A DNA stretch of 22,473 nt from CAYSYY01 sp964576115 [NCBI: uncultured Gemmatimonadota bacterium] (lineage in GTDB: Bacteria; Blakebacterota; Blakebacteria; Blakebacterales). A program made the position numbers and the translations under genes. The stretch lies in the NCBI GenBank assembly GCA_964576115.1, contig CAZNUA010000038.1:1-22473 (forward strand), given 5' to 3'. The notes under the pieces were generated by a model, which searched no databases, was not told where the DNA came from, and saw only the letters and a program-made list of their open reading frames with translations. Of this stretch, positions 1 through 7,236 are shown piece by piece (the first letter of the stretch is position 1; every line of letters starts with the position of its first letter).

Positions 1-2
1 AA

Positions 3-272
3 GGGATCGAGGCCCGTTTCGCGGAGGTCGAGGTCCTGCGGGAGGCGGGGGAGAGGGAAGTCGACGCCGAGATCAGCGGGCGGCTCGCGGTGGCGGCCGG
101 CCTGCGGGAGATGCTCGAAGCCCACGACGCCCGGGTCATCGAGGAACTGCTCAACCGGCTCGAGGTGGAGTACCTCGATGATCTGACCATCGTGCTCGAG
201 ATCTGCACCCAGAACAGCGTCGAGGATGAGCTGCGCACCGCCATCCTCTACCGCAAGGCCGCGGCTTCATGA
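3..272 (+). CDS. C-terminal fragment of an unrecognised protein (5' end outside window)
   Basis: An open frame runs from the window edge to a TGA at 270-272 and gives about 89 residues. A GTG at 90 could start a 60-residue protein, but the frame stays open to the edge with the same codon character, so I read it as the end of a longer gene. The sequence is highly charged and mostly helical-looking (many Glu, Arg, Leu, Ala; for example VIEELLNRLEVEYLDDL), with one Cys near the end (EICTQNSVEDEL). No signal peptide or membrane segment is visible in this part. The stop overlaps the ATG of the next gene (ATGA, 269-272), so the two are probably co-transcribed and translationally coupled. I do not recognise the family. 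Confidence 0.6.
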   Translation, partial: GIEARFAEVEVLREAGEREVDAEISGRLAVAAGLREMLEAHDARVIEELLNRLEVEYLDDLTIVLEICTQNSVEDELRTAILYRKAAAS

Positions 273-3200
273 GACGACAAAGCCTGCCTTCGGCACCCGA
301 TTCCCCCCGGTTCGACAGCCGTCTTTCGCCGCCTTTCCAGTTCCAGCTCGACCTCGACTTCAAGCTGAAGCTGAAGACCGGGCTCCAGCTCCAGTTCCTG
401 TTTCTGCTCGGTGCTGTCATGCACCTGATCGTCACTTTCCCGGTCGGCGCCCAGGTCGCGGAGGAGGATCTCTCTGCCCTGCGCCTGCGAGAAATCGGTC
501 CCGCCGTGACCGGCGGACGGGTCCACGATGTCGAGGCGCTGCCCGCGGATCCCTCCACGATCTGGCTCGGAGCGGCCAGCGGCGGGGTGTGGAAGAGCAC
601 CGATGCCGGCACGACCTGGGAGCCGCTGTGGAACGACCTGCCCAATTCGTCGGTCGGCGATATCGCCCTGGCGCCGTCCGATCCCGAGATCGTCTATGTC
701 GGCACCGGCGGTCCCAACAACCGCCAGAGCACCCTGTACGGCAACGGTGTCTGGCGATCCGATGACGGGGGTGCGACCTGGCGCCACCTGGGTCTGGTCG
801 AAACCCGGCACATCGGCCGGATCAGAATCCACCCCGACGATCCCGATGTGGCCTGGGTGGCTGCGCTGGGCAACCTGTGGCGGGCGGACGACGAGCGCGG
901 GATCTTCAAGACCACCAACGGGGGACGCAGCTGGCGCAAGGTGCTCTTCGTCGACGAGGACACCGGGGCGGTGGATCTCGTTCTCGATCCTTTCGACCCC
1001 GACGTGCTGTATGCCGCCACCTATCAGCGGCGGCGGAGGACCTGGGGCTTTGCCGGCGGCGGACCGGGCAGCGGCATCTGGAAGACGACCGACGGGGGAC
1101 GGAACTGGACCGAGCTGACCACCGGTCTGCCGGCCGGCGACAAGGGCCGGATCGGGCTGGCGATCGCGGCCACCGAACCGGGCGTGGTGGTCGCCACGGT
1201 CGAACACCGGGGTGAGGGAGGGGTCTACCGCACCGGCGACGGCGGGGCGCGCTGGGAGAAGGTGAACGATCTCAACCCGCGCCCGATGTACTACAGCCAT
1301 ATCTATATCGATCCCACCAATGCCGATCGGATCTACGTGCTCGGCACCTCCTCGTCGGTCTCCGAAGACGGCGGGCGCACCTTCCGGCGCCTGCCGACCT
1401 CCCCGACCTATGACATCGGCGTGCACGCCGACCACCATGCTCTCTGGATCGATCCCGGCGATCCCGAACACCTGATGCTGGCGGGCGACGCCGGGCTGTA
1501 TGTCTCGTGGGACGGCGGGCGGGACTGGCTGCGGGTCAACAATCTCGCCATCGGCCAGTTCTACGGCATCGGGGTGGACATGCAGGATCCCTATCACATC
1601 TACGGCGGGATGCAGGACAACCACTCCTGGATGGGACCGAGCCGCACCCGGCGTTTCATCGGCCTCGTCAACGACGACTGGCGCCAGATCGGTTTCGGGG
1701 ATGGCATGTATACCCGGCCCGATCCGATCGATCCGCGCCGGGTCTACCTCGATTCAAACGGCGGCGGCATCGAGCGTTTCGATACCTTCACCGGCTCGAG
1801 TCAGGGTATCAAGCCCGACCCCCCGGAGGGGGAACGCTACCGCTTCGACTGGACGGCGCCGATCCTGATCAGCCCGCACGAGCACCGCACCGTCTATCTG
1901 GGGGGCAACCGGCTCTTCATCTCCCGTGACGGGGGCACCAGCTGGGAGCGCACGATCGACCTGTCGAAGAACCTGGATCGGAACGAGCTGCCGATCATGG
2001 GCCGCCCCACCGGCCGGGAGACACTCTCGCGCAACGACGGTGTGAGTTCGTACGGCGAGATCACCACCATCGCCGAATCCCCCCTGGTACCGGGTCTGCT
2101 CTGGGTCGGGACCGACGACGGGAACGTGCAGGTGAGCCGGGATGGCGGTCGGAGCTGGCGGAACGTGGCGGGGCGGTTCGCAAATGTGCCCGAGCGGACC
2201 TACGTGAGCCGGGTGGCGGCCTCGGCTCACGAACCCGACCGTGCCTATGTGACTTTCGACGCCCATCGCGATGGAGATTTCCGCCCCTTCGTGTTCGCCA
2301 CTGAAGACGGCGGCGAGAGCTGGCGGGCGCTGACGCTCGGTCTGCCCGAGGAGGGTTCGGTCAATATCATCGTCGAACATCCCCGCACGGCCGACCTGCT
2401 CTTCGTGGGGACCGAGCACGGTCTGTTCGTTTCTCTGGATCGCGGTCGGAACTGGCGGCGCATGGGAGGCGGACTGCCGAGTGCCCCGGTGGACGATCTG
2501 GTCATCCACCCGCGCGAGAACGACCTGATCGTCGGCACCCACGGCCGAAGTCTCTGGGTGCTCGACGATATCACTCCACTCCAGGAACTGGCGGCCGGCC
2601 CGGCGGCCGACCGGGTCTGTCTTTTCGACCTGCGCCCGGTCTGCCAGTGGCAGCTCTGGAAGGCGACCAGTTACCGGGGCCAGGGTGCGTACAGCGCCGA
2701 ACAGCCCCCCGACGGAGCCGTCATCACCTACCGGCTCGCCGATCGGGCGGACACCGTGACGGTCGAAATCCGCGACCCCGGCGGACGGCTGATACGAACT
2801 CTGGGAGGTCCGGGCACCCCGGGTATGCACCGGCTCGTCTGGGACCTGCGTCTGGCGCCGCCGCCGCGCGAGGACATTCAGCGCCTGGATCGTGGAGATC
2901 GCAGTCAGGCCCGGGTGAGCGCCTGGCTGCAGGGCCGGCTCGATCCCCGCGGTCCCTTCGTGCTGCCCGACACCTATATCGTTCGACTGCGGGCCGGGAC
3001 CGTCGTGCGCGAGAAAACCCTCGAGGTGCGGCCCGATCCGCTCGACCCTCTCACCGGGTCCGAGCGACGGGAGCGCTGGGCTTTCCTGCTGGACACGCAG
3101 ACCGTCAACCGCGAAGCTTTCGACAGGGGGCTGGAACTGCGGGCGTTGCGCGATGAAGTGCGCCGGGTGCGGTCCGCCGTCAGGACTGCAGCCGAAGCCC

Positions 3201-3514
3201 CGGCCGCCCTCGGAGCCGATCTCGACACCCTCGACCGCGACCTCGGAACCCTCTATCGGCGGTTCTGGAACGAGGTTCGGCGCGGCACCGAGAGGCTCCT
3301 GAACGCCTTTGCGGGCAGCGGGGTCGAAACGGGTACTCTGCTCGGGCCGACCGCCGATCAACGCACCCAGGTCCGGCGCCTGAGGGGTGATCTCGATGAC
3401 GCCGAACGGGAACGGCTGCTTCTGAACGAGGAGACCATCCCGGCCCTGAACCGGCGCCTGCGTGCCGCCGGGCTGGCGGAGATCAGCCGCGGCGAGGAAC
3501 GGAGTTCGCCATGA
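269..3514 (+). CDS. Secreted Asp-box (BNR/sortilin-like) beta-propeller protein
   Basis: This 1081-residue protein is probably exported. A hydrophobic core at about residues 41-57 ends in PVGA|Q, which fits signal peptidase cleavage near residue 61. Asp-box motifs (S/T-x-D-x-G-x-T-W type) recur near residues 110, 163, 214, 272, 321, 364, 412, 551, 622, 677 and 722, which indicates one or two large beta-propellers as in the VPS10/sortilin and BNR 'glycosyl hydrolase' families. After the propellers comes a beta-sandwich-like stretch (about 815-870: VTVEIRDPGGRLIRTL, then GMHRLVWDLR) that resembles FlgD-type Ig modules, then a charged helical tail. No glycosidase active site can be assigned, so binding to a surface partner, sugar or peptide is as likely as catalysis. 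The ATG overlaps the previous stop. Residues 23-46, ahead of the signal core, are encoded by a period-6 DNA tract and make an unusually long N-terminus. The stop overlaps the PAC2 start. Confidence 0.88.
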   Translation: MRRQSLPSAPDSPRFDSRLSPPFQFQLDLDFKLKLKTGLQLQFLFLLGAVMHLIVTFPVGAQVAEEDLSALRLREIGPAVTGGRVHDVEALPADPSTIWLGAASGGVWKSTDAGTTWEPLWNDLPNSSVGDIALAPSDPEIVYVGTGGPNNRQSTLYGNGVWRSDDGGATWRHLGLVETRHIGRIRIHPDDPDVAWVAALGNLWRADDERGIFKTTNGGRSWRKVLFVDEDTGAVDLVLDPFDPDVLYAATYQRRRRTWGFAGGGPGSGIWKTTDGGRNWTELTTGLPAGDKGRIGLAIAATEPGVVVATVEHRGEGGVYRTGDGGARWEKVNDLNPRPMYYSHIYIDPTNADRIYVLGTSSSVSEDGGRTFRRLPTSPTYDIGVHADHHALWIDPGDPEHLMLAGDAGLYVSWDGGRDWLRVNNLAIGQFYGIGVDMQDPYHIYGGMQDNHSWMGPSRTRRFIGLVNDDWRQIGFGDGMYTRPDPIDPRRVYLDSNGGGIERFDTFTGSSQGIKPDPPEGERYRFDWTAPILISPHEHRTVYLGGNRLFISRDGGTSWERTIDLSKNLDRNELPIMGRPTGRETLSRNDGVSSYGEITTIAESPLVPGLLWVGTDDGNVQVSRDGGRSWRNVAGRFANVPERTYVSRVAASAHEPDRAYVTFDAHRDGDFRPFVFATEDGGESWRALTLGLPEEGSVNIIVEHPRTADLLFVGTEHGLFVSLDRGRNWRRMGGGLPSAPVDDLVIHPRENDLIVGTHGRSLWVLDDITPLQELAAGPAADRVCLFDLRPVCQWQLWKATSYRGQGAYSAEQPPDGAVITYRLADRADTVTVEIRDPGGRLIRTLGGPGTPGMHRLVWDLRLAPPPREDIQRLDRGDRSQARVSAWLQGRLDPRGPFVLPDTYIVRLRAGTVVREKTLEVRPDPLDPLTGSERRERWAFLLDTQTVNREAFDRGLELRALRDEVRRVRSAVRTAAEAPAALGADLDTLDRDLGTLYRRFWNEVRRGTERLLNAFAGSGVETGTLLGPTADQRTQVRRLRGDLDDAERERLLLNEETIPALNRRLRAAGLAEISRGEERSSP
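335..406 (+). repeat. Degenerate hexanucleotide tract with doubled units inside the propeller gene
   Basis: Twelve consecutive in-frame 6-bp units can be read: TTCCAG twice, CTCGAC twice, TTCAAG, CTGAAG twice, ACCGGG, CTCCAG twice, then TTCCTG and TTTCTG. They share a loose YTSNAG pattern. The encoded residues 23-46 alternate a hydrophobic residue (F or L) with Q, D or K before running into the signal-peptide core. Adjacent identical copies point to tandem duplication or slippage rather than chance. Confidence 0.75.
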
Positions 3515-4464
3515 AAGTACGCCTGCACCGCGATATCAACGTCACCGCTCCGATCCTGCTGGCCGGCTGGCCGGGAATGGGCAACGTGGGGGTGAGCGCA
3601 GTCGATTACCTGCGACGCGAACTGAATGCCGACGAATTCGGCGAAATCGACATGAGCGAGCACTTCACCCCCGATGCCATCGTGGTGGAGAAGGGCATCG
3701 CCAACCTGCCCGAGGTTCCCGCCAACGGTTTCAACGTCGCCCGCGACCCCGATCTGCTCTTCTTTCTGAGCGAAGCGCAGGTCTCGGGTCCGGCGGCTCT
3801 GGCCCTGACGCACCTGATCGTCGACGTGGCCGAGAGCTACGAGGTGCCGCGCATCTACACCTGCGCCGCCTTCGCGGTGCCGATGAGTTACACCGAAGAG
3901 ACCCGGGTGCTGGGGGTGGCGACCAACGAAGGCTTGCTGCAAACGCTCATTCCGCATGGCGCCGAGGTTCTGAAACAGGGCATCATCAGTGGCCTGAACG
4001 GGCTCCTGCTGGGAGTGGCGGGAGCCCGGGGTATCGAGGCCGCCTGCCTGCTCGCCACCATTCCGCAGTACTCGATCAGCCTGCCTAATCCGCGGGGTTC
4101 GCGGGCTCTGGTGCAGACCCTGGGAACGGTCCTGGGGGTCGAGGTGGACCTGGGCGGATTCGACGGTCCGATCGCGCAGATGGATGAGATGATGGCTCAG
4201 ATCGAGGAGCGGATGCGGACCGCTTTCAGCTCTCAGGTCGGGGCAGAGGGGGGTGAAACCCCGCCCGAGATGACCGAGGAGGTCGGTCAGGACGAGGTCC
4301 CCGGTTACGTGATGCGGCGCATCGACCAGCTCTTCCGCGAGGTGGCCGCCGACCGCAGCCAGGCCCAGCTCCTGAAGGACGAACTGGACAAATGGGGCCT
4401 CTACGAACTGTACGAGGACCGCTTCCTCGATCTGTTCCGGAGCGGCGGCGAAGCTGAGGAGTAG
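3511..4464 (+). CDS. PAC2 family protein (proteasome assembly chaperone-like fold)
   Basis: The 317-residue product matches the PAC2 family by pattern. It has GWPGMGNVG near residues 19-27, the IISGLNGLLLG-x-AGARGIEAACLL block near 150-175, and a following IPQY...NPRGSRALVQTL stretch. In archaea and actinobacteria, members are linked to proteasome assembly or occur as ATP-grasp-associated or orphan proteins; the bacterial role is mostly unknown. The core ends near residue 215. A Met/Glu-rich, probably helical extension (MDEMMAQIEERM and an acidic C-terminus) brings it to 317 residues. There is no signal peptide, so it should be cytoplasmic. Its ATG overlaps the stop of the secreted propeller gene (ATGA at 3511-3514), which implies coupled translation of a cytoplasmic and an exported protein. 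Family assignment is firm; function is not. Confidence 0.85.
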   Translation: MKVRLHRDINVTAPILLAGWPGMGNVGVSAVDYLRRELNADEFGEIDMSEHFTPDAIVVEKGIANLPEVPANGFNVARDPDLLFFLSEAQVSGPAALALTHLIVDVAESYEVPRIYTCAAFAVPMSYTEETRVLGVATNEGLLQTLIPHGAEVLKQGIISGLNGLLLGVAGARGIEAACLLATIPQYSISLPNPRGSRALVQTLGTVLGVEVDLGGFDGPIAQMDEMMAQIEERMRTAFSSQVGAEGGETPPEMTEEVGQDEVPGYVMRRIDQLFREVAADRSQAQLLKDELDKWGLYELYEDRFLDLFRSGGEAEE

Positions 4465-4491
4465 GCGCCTGGCCCGCGGACCGGAACGGCC

Positions 4492-5946
4492 TCAGACCAG
4501 GGCGGCCAGATAGTTCTTGAGCAGCTTCCAGCTCTTCGCCACCGAAGATATCTGGACCTTCTCACCCGGCGCGTGCGGACTCCTGATCTCGGGGCCGAAG
4601 CTGATCATGTCCATGCCGGGGAACTTCTCGCCGATAATACCGCACTCCAGACCGGCGTGGATCGCTTTGACGTCGGGCTCCTTGGCGAAAATTGTCTCGA
4701 AGACCTCCCGGCCTGTCAGCAGGAGCCGCGAATCGGGGTTGGGGGTCCAGCCCGGGTAGCCGCCGAATTCTTCCGCCGCCGCACCGGCCATCTCGAAGCC
4801 TCTCCTGACCTGCAGAACAGCGGCCCGCAGGGCCGGCATCACACTCGAACGGGTGCTGGTGGTGATGTCGATCCGGTCAGCTTCGGTTTTGACGACCGCG
4901 ACGTTGTTGCTGGTCTCCACCAGACCGGGCACGTCGCGGCTCATGGCCATCACACCGTGGGGAGCGGTGACGATGGCGCCAACGAGCCGGCGCCGCAAGT
5001 CGTCGCTGAAGGCCTCACCGGCGGGGTCGGCCGGGTTCAGTTCGATCGCCAGGTTGGGATCGATGCGACTGAACTCGCCGAGGAATTCCTCCTTCTGCTC
5101 GGCGATGACGGTCCGCATGGCGTCTTCGGACCCGGCTGCGGTTGTCAGCGTGGCAAAGGCTTCGCGGGGGATGGCGTTGTGCTTTGAACCGGCGTCGATG
5201 CTGAAGAGGTCGTAGGCGATGCCGGCAGCTTCGAAAGCGGTGAGCAGACGGGCCAGCAGCTTGACCGCGTTGGCCCGGTTCTCGTGGATGTCCACCCCTG
5301 AATGACCGCCGCGCAGGCCCTTGACGGCAACCGTGAACCCGGTATCGAAGCTACTGCTCTTGGCCTCGCGCGCGAAGGTGGTGTGCAGGTCCTGGCCTCC
5401 GGCACAGCCGATATAGAAAGCTCCGTCCTCTTCGGTGTCCAGATTCAGGAGCATACGGCCGGTCAGAAGCCCGGGATCGAGGTCACGCGCTCCGGTCAGG
5501 CCGGTTTCCTCATCGACGGTGAAGAGCAGTTCGAGCGGGCCGTGGACGACCTCGGGGTCGGTCGCGGCGGCCATGGCCATGGCCACGCCGATGCCGTTGT
5601 CGGCTCCCAGGGTCGTCTCGCGGGCGGTGACCCAGTCCCCGTCCACTTCGGCCTGGATGGGATCGGTCAGGAAATCGTGGTCGGTGCCCGAGTTCTTTTC
5701 GGGCACCATGTCCACGTGCCCCTGCAGAACCACCGTCTCGGTGTCCTCGTGCCCGGGGCTGGCCGGGACCGAGACGACCAGATTCCCGGTGGCGTCCTGA
5801 ACGACGGGAAAGCCCTGCTCCTCGGCCCAGGCCTTGAGGTGGGCCTGGATTTTCTCCTCGTGTTTCGAGGGGCGGGGAATCTGCCGGATATCATCGAAAA
5901 AGCCCCAGATGTGACGGGGTTCGAGCTCTGTGAGGGCACTGCTCAT
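4492..5946 (-). CDS. pepD: Aminoacyl-histidine dipeptidase (M20C, PepD-like)
   Basis: The 484-residue product has the normal length for PepD, the cytoplasmic zinc dipeptidase that cleaves Xaa-His dipeptides such as carnosine and other small peptides. Metal and catalytic positions are in place: H77-x-D79 in LQGHVDMVPEKN, D116 in TLGADNGIG, the acidic pair E146/E147 in TVDEETGLTGA, D170 in LLNLDTEEDG, and a late His in RSPHAPGEK. The lid-domain motif GLRGGHSGVDIHENRANA is also present. I placed the start at the ATG at 5946, giving MSSALTELEP, because the complement of 5953-5958 provides GGAGAG six bases upstream. The frame stays open far upstream, but that part lies inside amrS in the wrong frame. 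The gene follows amrS by 80 nt on the same strand and is convergent with the PAC2 gene, with 27 nt between their stops. Confidence 0.95.
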   Translation of the reverse strand: MSSALTELEPRHIWGFFDDIRQIPRPSKHEEKIQAHLKAWAEEQGFPVVQDATGNLVVSVPASPGHEDTETVVLQGHVDMVPEKNSGTDHDFLTDPIQAEVDGDWVTARETTLGADNGIGVAMAMAAATDPEVVHGPLELLFTVDEETGLTGARDLDPGLLTGRMLLNLDTEEDGAFYIGCAGGQDLHTTFAREAKSSSFDTGFTVAVKGLRGGHSGVDIHENRANAVKLLARLLTAFEAAGIAYDLFSIDAGSKHNAIPREAFATLTTAAGSEDAMRTVIAEQKEEFLGEFSRIDPNLAIELNPADPAGEAFSDDLRRRLVGAIVTAPHGVMAMSRDVPGLVETSNNVAVVKTEADRIDITTSTRSSVMPALRAAVLQVRRGFEMAGAAAEEFGGYPGWTPNPDSRLLLTGREVFETIFAKEPDVKAIHAGLECGIIGEKFPGMDMISFGPEIRSPHAPGEKVQISSVAKSWKLLKNYLAALV

Positions 5947-5954
5947 TGTGTACT

Positions 5955-5966
5955 CTCCACGTGGAG
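5955..5966 (-). promoter_or_regulatory. 12-bp perfect palindrome covering the pepD ribosome binding site
   Basis: CTCCACGTGGAG is a perfect palindrome. On the pepD transcript its right arm GGAG is the core of the Shine-Dalgarno sequence, and the left arm CUCC could pair with it around an ACGU loop. It may be a DNA operator (CACGTG core) or a small RNA switch. The sequence shows only the palindrome and its position. Confidence 0.45.
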
Positions 5967-6026
5967 GTCTCGGGCGACGGTTGATGAACCCTAATGTTGG
6001 ACCAGCTACCGGAAATATGCAAGTGA

Positions 6027-7121
6027 CTACGGAGATCGTGTCGGCCACAGACCGGCGATCGGTTCGCCGCACGACTGACAGCTCCCACTGTCCAGGGTAT
6101 TGCGTACGATCCTGAACCCGTACCGTTCGATGACTGTGGTACCGCAGGCGGGACAGAGCGTGCTCTCGAGCGCCCCGACCCGGCCCGGCAGGTTGCCGGC
6201 ATAAACGTAGTGCAAGCCGTTCTCCCGGCCGATCCGGACCGCGTTGACCAGTGTGGCCGGCGGTGTGGGACCGGGTTCGGTGTAGTGATAGTCGGGATGG
6301 TAGGCGGTGACGTGCCAGGGAATATCGGGTGAAACGTCGGCCAGAAAGCGGGCGATGTCGGTGAGTTCGCCGGGGGAGTCGTTGCAGCCCGGTACGACGA
6401 GAGTCACGACTTCGACCCAGATTCCCGCCTCGACACAGGCCGTAATCGTGTCGAGCACCGGCTGCAGCCGCCCGCCGAGTTCGGTATAAAAACTGTCGGT
6501 GAAACCTTTCAGATCGATATTGATGGCGTCGAGCCAGGGATTGAGTTCGGCAATCACGTCGGGGGTGGCGAAACCGTTCGAGACATACGACGTCCGCAGA
6601 CCGTGGGCGCGGGCCTCCCGGAACACGGCCAGGGCCCATTCGGTCGAGATGAGGGGTTCGTTGTACGTACTGGATATGCTCTCGGCGTTCTGACGCCTGG
6701 CCCGCGCGACCATCTCGTCGGCGGTGATCTCGTACAGGGGCAGACCGGCGTCGCGCTCGTGTGGAGCCTGACTGGTGATCCAGTTCTGACAGAAAGGACA
6801 GTGAAAATTGCAGCCCAGCATGCCGAAGGACAGAGCGGTCGAACCGGGTAGAAAGTGGAAGAAGGGTTTCTTTTCGATCGGGTCGGCGTGCACGCTGGTG
6901 GCGTACCCGAAGGGAACGAGCAGCTTGCCCCCCTCGTTGAAACGCACCCCGCAGAGGCCGCTCCCACCGTCGGGTACCGAACAGCGATGGGCACAGGCCA
7001 GACAGGTCACCCGGTCCCCCGGATCGTCGCTGATGAGGCCGCACGGTTCGCTCAGGGAGCGGAGTCTAATCTGCAGCGGAGTAAGGAGCCGGTTCGATCG
7101 GCGTCTTTTGTCCTGAATCAT
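6027..7121 (-). CDS. amrS: AmmeMemoRadiSam system radical SAM enzyme (AmrS)
   Basis: The 364-residue product carries a radical SAM cluster motif C104-x3-C108-x2-C111 within GMLGCNFHCPFCQNWITSQ, diagnostic for the AmrS branch of activase-like radical SAM proteins. An N-terminal Cys set (C40, C43, C47, C57) precedes it, and a C-terminal zinc-ribbon-like part has CPAC and CQSC pairs. Motifs STYNEPLISTEWAL and YVSNGFATPDVI are also typical. AmrS is named for genomic co-occurrence with Memo and AMMECR1 proteins; its substrate is not established. Neither partner lies in this window. The only in-frame start is the ATG at 7121, which lacks a clear Shine-Dalgarno sequence. The gene is divergent from the lipoprotein gene and upstream of pepD. 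Confidence 0.93.
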   Translation of the reverse strand: MIQDKRRRSNRLLTPLQIRLRSLSEPCGLISDDPGDRVTCLACAHRCSVPDGGSGLCGVRFNEGGKLLVPFGYATSVHADPIEKKPFFHFLPGSTALSFGMLGCNFHCPFCQNWITSQAPHERDAGLPLYEITADEMVARARRQNAESISSTYNEPLISTEWALAVFREARAHGLRTSYVSNGFATPDVIAELNPWLDAINIDLKGFTDSFYTELGGRLQPVLDTITACVEAGIWVEVVTLVVPGCNDSPGELTDIARFLADVSPDIPWHVTAYHPDYHYTEPGPTPPATLVNAVRIGRENGLHYVYAGNLPGRVGALESTLCPACGTTVIERYGFRIVRNTLDSGSCQSCGEPIAGLWPTRSP

Positions 7122-7168
7122 TGCGTCAACACAGGGGTACGGAGTAACGTCGAGTCACTGGTACCATC

Positions 7169-7174
7169 ACTATA
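7169..7174 (-). promoter_or_regulatory. Possible -10 element for amrS
   Basis: On the minus strand TATAGT (5 of 6 to TATAAT) lies about 48 bp before the amrS ATG. I found no convincing -35 box at 16-18 bp, so this is only a candidate. The 115-bp amrS/lipoprotein intergenic region (7122-7236) shows no better promoter on the plus strand. Confidence 0.25.
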
Positions 7175-7223
7175 CACCACGGGTGCGATGCCTCCTACTC
7201 CCGGAGTCATACGACCCCAGCCG

Positions 7224-7230
7224 AAAGGGA
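7224..7230 (+). promoter_or_regulatory. Ribosome binding site fixing the lipoprotein start
   Basis: AAAGGGA sits six bases before the ATG at 7237. It favours this start over the upstream in-frame ATG at 7183, which would put about 18 non-signal-like residues in front of the lipoprotein leader. Confidence 0.6.
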
Positions 7231-7236
7231 CGTGCG

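Noticed and set aside
1754-3361. A 535-codon minus-strand frame under the propeller gene, and a similar 458-codon one at 248-1624
   Set aside because: Both mirror the Asp-box gene and have no domain, signal or ribosome site of their own.
4465-4491. Possible bidirectional terminator between the PAC2 and pepD stops
   Set aside because: The 27 bases are GC-rich, but I found no stem of useful length and no T run on either strand.
4492-7044. A continuous 850-codon minus-strand frame that looks like a fusion ending in PepD
   Set aside because: The first half lies inside amrS in a different frame and has the Arg/Ser/Pro-rich look of a shadow frame. The real PepD start with its ribosome site is at 5946.
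7149-7176. Plus-strand promoter for the lipoprotein ending in TATACA at 7171
   Set aside because: No -35 box resembling TTGACA lies 16-18 bp upstream.
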